From Bacteroidales bacterium (GTDB lineage: Bacteria; Bacteroidota; Bacteroidia; Bacteroidales; UBA10428): DNA of 64,000 bases. The position numbers and the translations under genes are program-made. Location of the stretch: the NCBI GenBank assembly GCA_016935615.1, contig JAFGQO010000075.1, positions 1-64,000 of the forward strand, in the 5' to 3' direction. How positions within the stretch are numbered: position 1 is the first letter of the stretch; each line of letters opens with the position of its first letter. Shown here piece after piece: positions 55,297 through 64,000 of this stretch. The notes beneath the pieces are model-generated. The model saw only the letters and a program-made list of their open reading frames with translations, had not been told where the DNA came from and searched no databases.

Positions 55297-57450
55297 CTAA
55301 GGTACTATTTTCAGTTCCTTAATAAGATGACCTGCGTCAGCAAATTTTTCAATTATAAAAAGCACATAACGGATATCAACACAAATACAGCGTTGCAATT
55401 GCGGTTCAAAAGCAATATCGCCACTCATAGCTTCCCAGTTCCCGTCAAAAGCAAGCCCGATCAATTCTCCATCTTTATTTAATACAGGGCTGCCGGAATT
55501 TCCACCCGTGATATCATTATTCGTGATAAAACATACCGGTAACTGTTCTTCTTCTCCGTACATCCCATAGTCTTTTTCGATGAATAGTTTTTTCAACCTG
55601 TCGGGCACGAGAAATTCAAAATTTGATGTGTCTTCTTTTTCAATAACACCTTTCAGGAAGGTTTTATAATCATAATGAACGGCATCACAAGGATAATAGT
55701 CTTTGGCAACTCCATAAGTTAACCTGATTGTTGAATTGGCATCAGGATACTGAATTTTGTCCGGATCCATTTCCATTCGCCCCTGCATATATATCCTTTC
55801 CAGCTTTTCGAGTTCGAGATCAAATTCATCAAGAATAAGATATTCCTCGTAATATGTTTTGAAAATACTGTTTGTTGTTTTAAAGCCGGGATCTTTAACA
55901 AGTGTTTTAATATCAGGATCTTCGAGAAATTCCAGGACCCTGTTTTCATCAATAAAGAAAGTCTTATTAAACATCTTATCCACGTACTTATCTATATCGC
56001 CTCTGAATTTGCCATTGATCTTCGAATAAAAATCAGGTTGCTGATCATATGGAATATCATCCTGATACAATTTGATTATTGCCTTAGCGACTTTTATATC
56101 CGTACTGATATTGTAATCAGTAAAAAAATCTTTTGTGATTTTCTTAAGCTGATCGATTTCCTCAGTCAATTCTTCATTATTTCCACCATTTAATAAAAGC
56201 ATCATATACAAATAGTGAAACTCGCTAATAAAATCAAAAATTTCAGTTGCCTTAAAAAATCCCTCATTCAGATACTGAAAATTATTTTCATGATCTTTCT
56301 TCTTCATGTATAACGTATTAAAATCACTAAGAACATTACCGTATAGTATGTTCCTGAGTGAGTCCTCCAAAGCCCAAGTTTGAAATGACATTTCTTCATC
56401 GCGCTTTTCATTAATAACGTTCAACCGTTTAAGTCCCCTGTTCTGACCAATGCTATACTTCCAATAGTTGCTCGATCTGGAATATTTAGCCGCATACTGA
56501 ATACGTACTTTTGGATCGTCTAACATATCCTGCTGTAAAATTTCCTGTCGGACACCCCGTATTTTTATTCTTATTTCATTGATTATTTTCATGGTTTCAG
56601 TAACTCCGAACGAATTCAGGTAACGTTGTGTCCTTCCGGGATAGCCAACAATAAAAGCAAAATCTCCATTGTTTATCCCTTTCAAGGAAATTGGCAAAAA
56701 ATGTTTTGGTTTTAATGGAATGTTTTCCGGATTGTAATCCGCGGGTGAACCATCCGGGGCAGAATACACACGAAAAATGCTGAAATCTCCCGTATGTCTC
56801 GGCCATACCCAATTGTCCGTATCATAACCAAATTTCCCAATGGAGGAAGGAGGAGTCCCGACCAAACGAACATCTCTGAAAACCTCATAAACAAATAAAT
56901 AATACTTATTACCTGCAAAAAACGGCTTTACAACAGCTTCATATTTGTCCTCCTGAGACGCTTCCACAACAATCTCCTCTGTCACTTTCCTTATTGTATC
57001 TCTCCGGTCTTTTTCCAACATATCACCGGATAATTCCAGCAACACCTTATCGGTTACCTCTTCAATACGAACCAAAAACTTAACTTCCAGATCAGGATTT
57101 GGAAGTTCTTCTTCCTTCGACATAGCCCAAAATCCATCGTTTAAGATATCGTTTTCGACAGAGCTGTGTTTTTGTATTTCGTCATAACCACAATGATGAT
57201 TGGTAAATAAAAGTCCCTCTTCAGAAACAAGTTCCGCTGTGCACCCACCTCCAAAAATCACCACCGCATCTTTAATGCTTGAATTGTTTATGCTGTATAT
57301 TTCCTCAGCAGTAAGCTCACACCCCAACTCTTCCATCTCATTCATATTCAGATCCTCAATAAAAGGCAGCAGCCACATGCCCTCATCAGCCAGTAAAAAG
57401 CTTATATTTATGCAAAAAACAATAATCGATGTAATACTATTCCTTTTCAT
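55297..57450 (-). CDS. S46 dipeptidyl-peptidase (DPP7-like)
   Basis: The protein has 717 residues, the S46 length, with a signal peptide (1-21). The serine-protease triad is visible: His in TNHHCGYD (85/86), Asp in TGDFSIFR, and the nucleophile Ser652 in GNSGSP. The residue 18 positions later, which sets specificity, is Gly670 (AFDGNWE), as in DPP7, which removes N-terminal dipeptides with hydrophobic residues; DPP11 has Arg there. It acts in the periplasm, taking dipeptides from peptides as a nutrient route. It has no T9SS sorting domain. A promoter lies just upstream. Confidence 0.92.
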   Translation of the reverse strand: MKRNSITSIIVFCINISFLLADEGMWLLPFIEDLNMNEMEELGCELTAEEIYSINNSSIKDAVVIFGGGCTAELVSEEGLLFTNHHCGYDEIQKHSSVENDILNDGFWAMSKEEELPNPDLEVKFLVRIEEVTDKVLLELSGDMLEKDRRDTIRKVTEEIVVEASQEDKYEAVVKPFFAGNKYYLFVYEVFRDVRLVGTPPSSIGKFGYDTDNWVWPRHTGDFSIFRVYSAPDGSPADYNPENIPLKPKHFLPISLKGINNGDFAFIVGYPGRTQRYLNSFGVTETMKIINEIRIKIRGVRQEILQQDMLDDPKVRIQYAAKYSRSSNYWKYSIGQNRGLKRLNVINEKRDEEMSFQTWALEDSLRNILYGNVLSDFNTLYMKKKDHENNFQYLNEGFFKATEIFDFISEFHYLYMMLLLNGGNNEELTEEIDQLKKITKDFFTDYNISTDIKVAKAIIKLYQDDIPYDQQPDFYSKINGKFRGDIDKYVDKMFNKTFFIDENRVLEFLEDPDIKTLVKDPGFKTTNSIFKTYYEEYLILDEFDLELEKLERIYMQGRMEMDPDKIQYPDANSTIRLTYGVAKDYYPCDAVHYDYKTFLKGVIEKEDTSNFEFLVPDRLKKLFIEKDYGMYGEEEQLPVCFITNNDITGGNSGSPVLNKDGELIGLAFDGNWEAMSGDIAFEPQLQRCICVDIRYVLFIIEKFADAGHLIKELKIVP

Positions 57451-57482
57451 TTAATGCCAGATTTAAAACAATAAAATATATT

Positions 57483-57490
57483 CAAAATTA
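57483..57490 (-). promoter_or_regulatory. -7 box of S46 peptidase gene (TAATTTTG)
   Basis: On the minus strand TAATTTTG is an exact TAnnTTTG match 32 bp before the peptidase ATG and right after the rnhB stop. A TTA, not TTG, is at the expected -33 position. Confidence 0.45.
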
Positions 57491-57495
57491 ATAGC

Positions 57496-58107
57496 CTATT
57501 TATCCGTAATAAATTCCATTCCCATTTGAGTATTTATCAGCTGGAATGATCTTCTGTGATAGGAGGTAATCCCAAACTCTGCAATTGCATTCCTATGTTC
57601 TATTGTCGGGTACCCCTTGTTCTTGTTCCATTTATACTTTGCAAACCTTTGATGCAATCCAAGCATAAAATCATCGCGATATGTTTTGGCTAATACCGAA
57701 GCAGCAGCGATAGAAACAAATTTGCCATCACCTTTTACAATGCATGTATGTGGAGTATTCGAATACAAATTAAACTTGTTCCCATCAACCAAAATGTGTT
57801 CAGGCCTGATCTTAAGCTTATCCAATGCATTGTGCATTGCCAGGATGGAAGCCTGTAAAATGTTAATATCATCAATGGTATGGTTATCAACAAAAACCAC
57901 AGCATAATCAAGTGCAACTTTTTCTATTTCTTTTCTGAGAAGAATTCTGTTTTGAGAAGACATCTTCTTGGAATCGTTCAATAAGGGATTTGAATAATCA
58001 GAAGGCATAATAACTGCTGCAGCACATACCGGACCTGCAAGACAGCCTCTCCCAGCCTCATCACATCCTGCTTCTATTGCTTTTTGGTTTAAATAACTCT
58101 TTAACAA
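57496..58107 (-). CDS. rnhB: Ribonuclease HII
   Basis: The protein has 203 residues. The N-terminal GCDEAGRGCLAGPV (Asp16, Glu17) and later ILVDGNKF and SVLAKTYRDDFM motifs are the RNase HII catalytic Asp/Glu set. It cleaves 5' of single ribonucleotides in DNA. The start codon is TTG at 58107: no ATG is available and the frame closes 39 bp upstream, so TTG gives the family-standard N-terminus. The S46 peptidase gene follows with its own -7 box. Confidence 0.94.
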   Translation of the reverse strand: MLKSYLNQKAIEAGCDEAGRGCLAGPVCAAAVIMPSDYSNPLLNDSKKMSSQNRILLRKEIEKVALDYAVVFVDNHTIDDINILQASILAMHNALDKLKIRPEHILVDGNKFNLYSNTPHTCIVKGDGKFVSIAAASVLAKTYRDDFMLGLHQRFAKYKWNKNKGYPTIEHRNAIAEFGITSYHRRSFQLINTQMGMEFITDK

Positions 58108-58225
58108 ACCTGTGTAAATAATATCTTTTCTGTTCTCTTCAAATTAGAAAGCATGTGAATATAGAAAAATTACTTAAGTATAGCAATTTACACTTTTCAT
58201 TCCATTAAGGTTCTTTTAATCTTTT

Positions 58226-58233
58226 TACATTTG
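58226..58233 (+). promoter_or_regulatory. -7 box of flippase gene (TACATTTG)
   Basis: TACATTTG matches TAnnTTTG exactly and lies 19 bp before the TTG start of the flippase gene, implying a very short leader. No TTG stands at -33. Confidence 0.45.
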
Positions 58234-58252
58234 CATTTGAAAAATATATACT

Positions 58253-59698
58253 TTGAAAAGAAAATTTCTTACAAATCTTGGGTTCTTTCTTGTATTAAAC
58301 CTTATTGTTAAACCGGTCTATGTATTTGGCATCGATCGTGTTGTACAAAACACAGTTGGTGCAGAGGTTTATGGCCGGTTTTTTACACTGTTCAATATTG
58401 CCATAATTTTTCAGATATTCCTTGATCTTGGCATTGAAACTTTCATCAGAAAAGACGTAGCACAACATCCCAAACATACAAGCAATTATTTATCCGGCAT
58501 CATCACACTTAAATTAATGTTGTTAGTACCTTACTTGCTTGTATGCGTTGTTCTGGCTCTATACAAAGGAATAACTCCCGATGATTACCTGTTGTTGTTT
58601 TTTATACTTCTGAATCAATTCCTAGCTTCTGTTATTTTATATATCAGAGCCAATCTTGGAGGCTTACAATTGTTTAAAACCGAAAGTCTTATTTCTGTTC
58701 TGGATCGATCTCTCATGATTGTAATTGTTGGCTTTTTATTACTTCATCCTATTACACACTACTTGTTCAGGATCAACTGGTTTGTTCTTGCTCAGACAAT
58801 ATCTTATACCGTTACACTGGTAATTGGATTGGTCTTATTACTGAAAAGAACAGGGCATTTTAACTTTCAGTTTCGAATTACACAAATTCTTCCTGTTATT
58901 ATTAAACTCAAGCCCTATGCAACACTTGTCCTTTTAATGGCAATCTATTACAGGGCCGATTCAATAATTCTTGGTATTATGCTGCCTGACGGCGATGAAC
59001 AGGCCGGCATATTTGCTCATGGATTCAGGATTCTCGATTTTATGTCTAACTATGCATTACTTTTTCCTATCCTTCTGCTGCCTATTTTTTCAAAAATTAT
59101 TTTTCAAAAGGAAAAAGTCGATAGCCTGCTTCAATTTTCATCACTGCTTTTAATTGCACCTTCAATTGCTGCCATTGCACCGGCTATTGTTTACAGGTAC
59201 GAACTTTTTAATATACTGTATAATGAACAAGTGAAATTATCTGCCAATGTGTTTGCAATATTAACTATTAGTTATATTGGTATGTGCATCAGTTATACGT
59301 TCGGAGCTCTGCTCACTGCCAATGGTAATTTAAAGCAACTGATTATTATGGCTGCTTCCGCAGTAGTGATAAGTATAAGTTTAAATCTTCTTTTCATCCC
59401 ACAGTATCAGGTTATGGGTGCAGCAATTGCTAATGCGTCAACACAGGTATTTACCATCATAGTACATATTATTTTGGTATGGTACATTTTTAAGTTAAAA
59501 TTCAACCTGAAGATCTTTATTAAATTCATTGCCTATTTGCTTAGTATTCTGGCAGGTGTATTTTTAATAAAGCTACTCCCCATTCACTGGATTGAAGGAG
59601 CCATTATCCTTTTCATTTTCGGTCTTTTGTTTGCTCTTATCACAGGCCTTGTAAGTATAAAAGGCATTCGATCAATTTTGCTGGAAAAAATTCAATAG
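58253..59698 (+). CDS. Polysaccharide flippase (MOP/Wzx-like)
   Basis: The protein has 481 residues with about 14 membrane spans, the MOP-superfamily (RfbX/Wzx, MurJ-like) fold. The N-terminus KRKFLTNLGFFLVLNLIVKP and the LGIETFIRKDVAQHP region are typical of Bacteroidota flippases. It would move lipid-linked sugars across the inner membrane. The start is TTG: no ATG follows near the conserved N-terminus and an in-frame TGA lies 15 bp upstream, so a non-ATG start is real. No glycan gene cluster is adjacent. Confidence 0.88.
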   Translation: MKRKFLTNLGFFLVLNLIVKPVYVFGIDRVVQNTVGAEVYGRFFTLFNIAIIFQIFLDLGIETFIRKDVAQHPKHTSNYLSGIITLKLMLLVPYLLVCVVLALYKGITPDDYLLLFFILLNQFLASVILYIRANLGGLQLFKTESLISVLDRSLMIVIVGFLLLHPITHYLFRINWFVLAQTISYTVTLVIGLVLLLKRTGHFNFQFRITQILPVIIKLKPYATLVLLMAIYYRADSIILGIMLPDGDEQAGIFAHGFRILDFMSNYALLFPILLLPIFSKIIFQKEKVDSLLQFSSLLLIAPSIAAIAPAIVYRYELFNILYNEQVKLSANVFAILTISYIGMCISYTFGALLTANGNLKQLIIMAASAVVISISLNLLFIPQYQVMGAAIANASTQVFTIIVHIILVWYIFKLKFNLKIFIKFIAYLLSILAGVFLIKLLPIHWIEGAIILFIFGLLFALITGLVSIKGIRSILLEKIQ

Positions 59699-59924
59699 CT
59701 GATGATAAACTTTTCAACACCCTGATTATTTTGTTGGGTATGAATTGCCCGCATTCATGATCCCGGTTTATCAATTATTTTTCAAACAGTTATAAAATCA
59801 TTACTCACCGGTTAACGGCATTCTGAATTGAATTCATATGATTTAATGTTAATAATTTAAGAGGGAATGGCCGATTAAAACTTCCTATTTTCGAGATTGA
59901 AACTCCGGCAGGACAAAACGGATT

Positions 59925-60146
59925 ATGAGAAAAAGAAAAACTAAAGAAGAAAGTCTAAGAAGAAAAAAAACTCATTCCATAAGATTTAACAACAGGGAAC
60001 AAAGCGCTATTGATCAGTATTGTGAAAAATTCAGAGTGAAAAACAAATCAAAATTTATGCGTGAGGCAATAATAACGGAAGTGCTTCGCAAATTTGATGA
60101 AAACTATCCTACCTTATGGGAAGATGAACAGATGAGGTTATTCTGA
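59925..60146 (+). CDS. Ribbon-helix-helix protein
   Basis: The protein has 73 residues. A basic N-terminus (KRKTKEESLRRKK) precedes a ribbon-helix-helix motif: KTHSIRFNNREQSAIDQYCEKF forms the strand and first helix and KFMREAIITEVLRKF the second. It resembles MobC/Arc-like or antitoxin-type DNA-binding proteins. No relaxase or toxin gene is next to it. It would bind DNA as a dimer, and its target could be the nearby palindromic repeat, which is speculation. Confidence 0.7.
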   Translation: MRKRKTKEESLRRKKTHSIRFNNREQSAIDQYCEKFRVKNKSKFMREAIITEVLRKFDENYPTLWEDEQMRLF

Positions 60147-60171
60147 TAAAAACAGGGGAATTTAGAAAAGT

Positions 60172-60334
60172 TGTCTAAAAAGTGAATCCCTTGCCCTCAA
60201 AAACAAACCTGTCTGCCTGCCAGGAAGAGACAGGAAGTCTTACAAAACAAGAATATATCACTAATTAAAATATTGTGTTGCTTTGAGATTTTGAACCTTT
60301 GTGGTGTTTTCTTAATTTCCGGACTTTTTAAACA
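60172..60334. mobile_element. Possible second miniature element
   Basis: tgtctaaaaagt (60172-60183) and, inverted, actttttaaaca (60323-60334) match at 11 of 12 positions and bound 163 bp without a gene. Inside is a perfect 7-bp stem cctgtct (60208-60214) / agacagg (60228-60234) with the cctgcc core. I see no target duplication. Weaker evidence than the element at 32926. Confidence 0.35.
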
Positions 60335-60355
60335 GTCGCTTTTTTGTCTGTATGC

Positions 60356-60736
60356 TTATGCGTTTAACAATTCACTATATTGAGCTGCATCGAGCAAATT
60401 TTCCATTTCAGAAATATTTTCAACTTTGAGTTTAATAATCCAGCCCTCTCCGAAAGGATCCGAATTAATCAGATCAGGTGAGTCTTCAAGTGCAGAATTT
60501 AGTTCTTTCACAACACCGGTAACAGGCATGAAAAGATCAGAAACTGTCTTTACAGCCTCTATAGTACCAAAAACCCCACCCTGATCAACTTTTTCGCCAA
60601 CCGTCTCTACCTCAATAAAGACAATGTCTCCAAGCTCTCCCTGTGCATAATCTGTAATTCCAACAATTGCCTCTTCTCCATTTAATTTAATCCATTCATG
60701 ATCTTTGGTATACTTTAAATTCTTGGGAATATTCAT
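60356..60736 (-). CDS. gcvH: Glycine cleavage system H protein
   Basis: The protein has 126 residues, full length. The lipoyl-attachment lysine is Lys63 in IEAVKTVSDLFMPV, in the standard hammerhead fold (HEWIKLNGEEAIVGITDYAQGELG start). It carries the aminomethyl group between the P, T and L proteins in glycine cleavage. The other glycine-cleavage genes are not in this window. Its own promoter precedes it and it is divergent from nothing nearby, so it is a single-gene unit. Confidence 0.97.
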   Translation of the reverse strand: MNIPKNLKYTKDHEWIKLNGEEAIVGITDYAQGELGDIVFIEVETVGEKVDQGGVFGTIEAVKTVSDLFMPVTGVVKELNSALEDSPDLINSDPFGEGWIIKLKVENISEMENLLDAAQYSELLNA

Positions 60737-60784
60737 GATAATTAACTTTTATTATTTGTATTTGTCCTTTCAGATTTTGTCTTT

Positions 60785-60814
60785 CAAATTTAGACAAACA
60801 CAGTTGTAAAACAA
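60785..60814 (-). promoter_or_regulatory. gcvH promoter
   Basis: On the minus strand TTG (60814-60812), a 19-bp spacer and TAAATTTG (60792-60785) match the Bacteroidota consensus at every defined position, 48 bp before the gcvH ATG. Confidence 0.85.
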
Positions 60815-60858
60815 GTATCTCTGCAAATGATTTTTCTCACATTGTGTTCATCTGAAAT

Positions 60859-63800
60859 TTATAATGACAACCGTAAACTAAATCCGACATTAGTCTCTGC
60901 CCTGGGGTAAGTATTGGAGGTAAAAGGTGTATTTACTTCCCGGTCAAAATAAAACTGAATATTGAAATTTTCGCTGAACACATAATCGGCAGTGAAACTT
61001 ATCCTGAATTGTTTCCCTCCTGTAGTGACCCTGTTGTCATTTTCTTCATCCTCATTATCTTCCAGAAAACGAATTATTGTTACATTGTCTTTTATTGAAA
61101 AGTCAAATCGAATATTCAAATCACTTTTTATTGCTCTCTGATTGATCGTGATAGGGACTTCTTTAAATCTGTAACCTGCTCCAACAGTATAGTCCTTATT
61201 CCTTGTCTCATTGACCTGGTTGTTGTTAAGACTCAATGAAATAAGCCTTGTTCTTCCCATTTCAAATTTGGTGATCAGGCTGTTATGCCAGGTCATATCC
61301 ACACCGATCAGGGGACTTATCTGTTCATTTATTGAAACAGAACTGAATTGATATTCCGGTATGAAATTCATCTGGTTGTCCCTTACCAAACCCCTGAATC
61401 CATCCTCTTCTACAGAAGTTAAATAACCTTCTCCAAAATTATCATAATAACTCACATTTGTTCCGAATGAACCAATTGTATAGGTCGATTTATAAGAATG
61501 GGATAAGGTAATATTCTGCAGGAATTTCTGAATGAATTTAATATTCGAAAGCCCGTCAAAAGTAATTCTCCAGTTGGGCATCATCATCCAGTAGAAATTA
61601 GTAAATGTAATTTTATTGGGATCGATTCCGGTATAAGCTGAAAGAAATGCAGGCACCACTACATCCTGCGAAGTCGGACCATATCCATAATAATACCCAT
61701 TATAATAAGGATGTTTAACCGATGATGAATAGTATGGATTCGAACCAACCAAATCATTGTACCGGCGGGCAGAAATAATTTTTCTATACTCACGAAGATC
61801 ATTGAAGGCAGGTGATTCCCAATTGTTACCCCCGGTTGGTTTTTCAAAAGCACTATGAATTGTTATTGTGGAAATGGAAAAGTTACCTCCTTTGTATCTG
61901 TTGTCAACAAAGTATCCGTTATAGTTGGCCAGTTCCATATCTTCCGTATCATGAAAATAAATTTGTTCATTATACTCCGAGTAATTCCGCATTGCTGTCA
62001 GGTCAATTCTGAATCCTTTGAACGGTTCAAAAGTTGTTCTTAAACTGAATTGTTCATTGCGCGTAAATTCAGCTGGTTTGCTGAACAGAGTATCGCTTGT
62101 AACCCATCCGTTATCAATAAAATCATATATAATGTCATCGTTTTGTTGTCCAAATGCAAAAGGAAATCCGGGGGCACCATAAAAATCATGTGTGCTAATC
62201 CCAAAATAATCTGTTTCGGGCAAATATCCCGGCAACATTGTTCCTACTGTCCTCGACCAGGCCACATTCAGATTTTTAAAACCTGTCAGCAACCTTACGG
62301 AATTGTCAACAATGAATACCAATGGACGTTCTCCTTTAGGAATTTTACCGGTTATATATACTGTTACTCCTGTAATGTCTTCAGTTGCTGTAATGGTTAT
62401 CTTATTTTCATTGACTATACTTGTTTTCACTTCAACTTCCTGTCCGTTCTCATCCAATACTCTAACTTCAATATCATCTGTCTTAAGTTTATGAAAAATA
62501 TTTTTTGGCTGGTCTTTCTTAAAGAAAGTTCGTTTTTGATATTCTACAGATTTATATCGTGTGTCTTCCTCAGACTTTTTCCCCCTTCCTGCGTATTTGG
62601 CATCCAGATTCTTCAGATAACCAATCTTATTATACAAAGTCCTTAAAGTTAAATTGGAATTGAGTTTTACCGTATTTGAGTTTTTCAGGGTATGTCCAAG
62701 CTTTTTCCCCGGAATCTTCTCTCCTCGAACCCAGTTGTAAGTACTTCCATACGACGCATTCAGGCTCACCCAATTGAATATTGGTATTTTATTTATCGGC
62801 ACCGTATAACTGACATTGAATTTCTGCGAAAAAGTCATGTTTCTGCCACCTTCTCTTATGCTGCTCCATACAGAGTCCTTCCATTCTTCATTATTGGCTT
62901 TAAATAAATCTGTCTGCCCGGGAGTTTCATCAATTCTGGCGCTATTCGTCGCCGAATAATCCACTTTTAAACCTCGTGTAAGGTCCCATTTTAAATCATA
63001 ATTTCTGTCCCAGTTGAAATCTTTATTAACTGTAGGTTCAATCAGCAATTCCACTTCATCGCTGATATCCCTCATTTTGATCTCCTGGTAATTCCTGTCA
63101 AATATGGTACCGAAGGTAAATCTTGAGGGGTACGGATTAAAATTGAAATCCCGAAGAATACGGAATGCAGGTTTACGCAATGTTTTTGATTGCCGGAATG
63201 GTTGAATATTTTTAGGCCTTGTATTGAATACATAATTCAGGCTTGCCATATATTTCCAAAGATTATTATATTCCGTTGTATAACTCCTGGCTTTGGTATC
63301 GGTATAACCAGCACTTGCACTCAGATTAGCAGGTGAAAAAATATTCCATTTCTTAAATTTTTTATTCCACCTCATGTTGGTTATGTTAATACTCTTACGG
63401 GAAGTATGATCCTGCGATATTTTTTTCAGGCTGTCTCTCTCTGCTTTTGATTCTGCTCCATCCAAGACATCCTTAAATTTAATATCAGGGTCTTTGGGAA
63501 AATATTCAGGAGTAATAATCGTTCTTGAACCTGCAATATAAAATGGTATGGATACCTGGGCTTTTTCAGGAAAGAACTTGCCAAGTTCAAGATTCGATGA
63601 AATATCATACTGATTCACATCTTCCATAGAACGTTCATTAACTTTTTGTTCTATACTTCCAAAACCAGCCCTGCTGGTACTGCCTGCTATATTCAGCACA
63701 CCGAAATCTGCAAGCTGAGCCTGTATCCTTCCGTTTGCTGCCCATCCTCCCCTGTCATTAAAATCTGTAAGTCTCAATTCATTGAACCACACTTCTGCCG

Positions 63801-64000
63801 ATTTACTCAATCCATCGTTCAGTTTATAATAGCTGGAAGCATCACCCGGGTTCCTGATACCTATCATAATTTGTCTTATGTTACTCAAATTCGGATTCCC
63901 TTTAACCTTGATTGTGTTTCTTGTGTTGTGTTGCTTTGTATACACACTCTGAGAAGAGTAATTAAGAGGATCTATTTTTACCATTTCATTTCTTTCTTTT
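60859..64000 (-). CDS. sprA: T9SS translocon protein SprA, C-terminal part
   Basis: The frame continues without a stop to the window edge, so the N-terminal part (family total about 2400 residues) lies outside. The roughly 1046 residues seen have the SprA C-terminal pattern: RQIMIGIRNPGDA, KSAEVWFNELRLTDF, GGWAANGRIQAQLADFG, and many outer-membrane strands ending in ETNVGFSLRLSL. SprA (Sov) forms the giant outer-membrane channel through which T9SS substrates leave; the two T9SS-tagged proteins in this window are its clients. It is intact within the window. Confidence 0.95.
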   Translation of the reverse strand, partial: KERNEMVKIDPLNYSSQSVYTKQHNTRNTIKVKGNPNLSNIRQIMIGIRNPGDASSYYKLNDGLSKSAEVWFNELRLTDFNDRGGWAANGRIQAQLADFGVLNIAGSTSRAGFGSIEQKVNERSMEDVNQYDISSNLELGKFFPEKAQVSIPFYIAGSRTIITPEYFPKDPDIKFKDVLDGAESKAERDSLKKISQDHTSRKSINITNMRWNKKFKKWNIFSPANLSASAGYTDTKARSYTTEYNNLWKYMASLNYVFNTRPKNIQPFRQSKTLRKPAFRILRDFNFNPYPSRFTFGTIFDRNYQEIKMRDISDEVELLIEPTVNKDFNWDRNYDLKWDLTRGLKVDYSATNSARIDETPGQTDLFKANNEEWKDSVWSSIREGGRNMTFSQKFNVSYTVPINKIPIFNWVSLNASYGSTYNWVRGEKIPGKKLGHTLKNSNTVKLNSNLTLRTLYNKIGYLKNLDAKYAGRGKKSEEDTRYKSVEYQKRTFFKKDQPKNIFHKLKTDDIEVRVLDENGQEVEVKTSIVNENKITITATEDITGVTVYITGKIPKGERPLVFIVDNSVRLLTGFKNLNVAWSRTVGTMLPGYLPETDYFGISTHDFYGAPGFPFAFGQQNDDIIYDFIDNGWVTSDTLFSKPAEFTRNEQFSLRTTFEPFKGFRIDLTAMRNYSEYNEQIYFHDTEDMELANYNGYFVDNRYKGGNFSISTITIHSAFEKPTGGNNWESPAFNDLREYRKIISARRYNDLVGSNPYYSSSVKHPYYNGYYYGYGPTSQDVVVPAFLSAYTGIDPNKITFTNFYWMMMPNWRITFDGLSNIKFIQKFLQNITLSHSYKSTYTIGSFGTNVSYYDNFGEGYLTSVEEDGFRGLVRDNQMNFIPEYQFSSVSINEQISPLIGVDMTWHNSLITKFEMGRTRLISLSLNNNQVNETRNKDYTVGAGYRFKEVPITINQRAIKSDLNIRFDFSIKDNVTIIRFLEDNEDEENDNRVTTGGKQFRISFTADYVFSENFNIQFYFDREVNTPFTSNTYPRAETNVGFSLRLSL

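Noticed and set aside
53628-57450. Defence island or toxin-antitoxin cluster around the SiaB-like ATPase
   Set aside because: The neighbours are housekeeping or nutritional genes (peptidase, MarC, RNase HI), with no nuclease, toxin or restriction gene.
1-64000. tRNA, rRNA or CRISPR array
   Set aside because: No T-loop-like sequence in a plausible cloverleaf, no rRNA-like stretch and no regularly spaced direct repeats were seen.

Overview
The window reads as a chromosomal segment of a member of the Bacteroidota, probably an anaerobic or microaerophilic relative of the Bacteroidales/Marinilabiliales. The evidence is consistent: a C-terminal piece of the type IX secretion translocon SprA, two secreted proteins with type IX (T9SS) C-terminal sorting domains, two TonB-dependent receptors with carboxypeptidase-regulatory-like domains, DUF4249 and DUF4919 proteins, an S46 dipeptidyl-peptidase, and promoters of the Bacteroidota type (TTG, 19 bp, TAnnTTTG), of which three have or nearly have the full form (upstream of gcvH, of the CBM9-like gene and of the ferritin-like gene). 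The DNA is AT-rich and codon use looks uniform. No tRNA, rRNA or CRISPR array was seen.

Layout. 1-1.6 kb is an IS1380-family element. 1.8-8.3 kb is a loose, low-density stretch of small accessory genes (secreted proteins, a DUF4386 membrane protein, two methyltransferases, a decayed membrane-protein gene, a beta-barrel protein, a DUF4919 protein, an NTF2-like lipoprotein). 8.4-11.1 kb is a lipoprotein/TonB-receptor pair. 11.4-17.6 kb holds a lipoprotein metalloprotease, an atypical Fpg/Nei glycosylase, a ferritin-like protein, a GT39-type membrane glycosyltransferase and a CPBP protease, with two copies of a dispersed repeat. 17.9-24.7 kb is housekeeping: aspS, a flavin reductase, an alkaline-phosphatase-superfamily membrane enzyme and lepA. 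24.8-31.7 kb is a four-gene minus-strand operon for an outer-membrane TonB system. 31.8-37.6 kb holds small accessory genes and mobile-like repeats, including a three-gene putative redox cassette. 37.7-45.7 kb is the divergent alpha-2-macroglobulin / penicillin-binding protein 1C pair. 45.8-51 kb is galactose uptake and catabolism (galK, galT, SGLT-type symporter) with a divergent CBM9-like secreted protein. 51-58 kb is a minus-strand run (ABC permease, SiaB-like protein, rnhA, marC, DPP7-like peptidase, rnhB). 58.2-64 kb ends with a flippase, a ribbon-helix-helix protein, gcvH and the sprA fragment.

Functional links: the galactose operon is compact (gaps of 14 and 5 bp) and ends in a strong terminator. 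The A2M lipoprotein keeps its thioester motif and sits next to PBP1C, as in the yfhM-pbpC pair of enterobacteria. The receptor operon at 31.7-24.8 kb couples a signal-domain TonB receptor to a surface lipoprotein and a secreted macroglobulin/plug protein.

The most promising unusual items are the flavodoxin / two-helix membrane peptide / periplasmic superoxide-reductase-like cassette (35718-36677), a small secreted protein made of four WM-centred repeats (34783-35220), an aldo/keto-reductase-like protein lacking all four catalytic residues (36758-37555), a 155-bp foldback element sitting exactly at the end of one copy of a 119-bp dispersed repeat (32807-33080), and an Fpg-family protein without the catalytic N-terminal proline. 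All functional statements rest on reading motifs by eye; no database search was possible.
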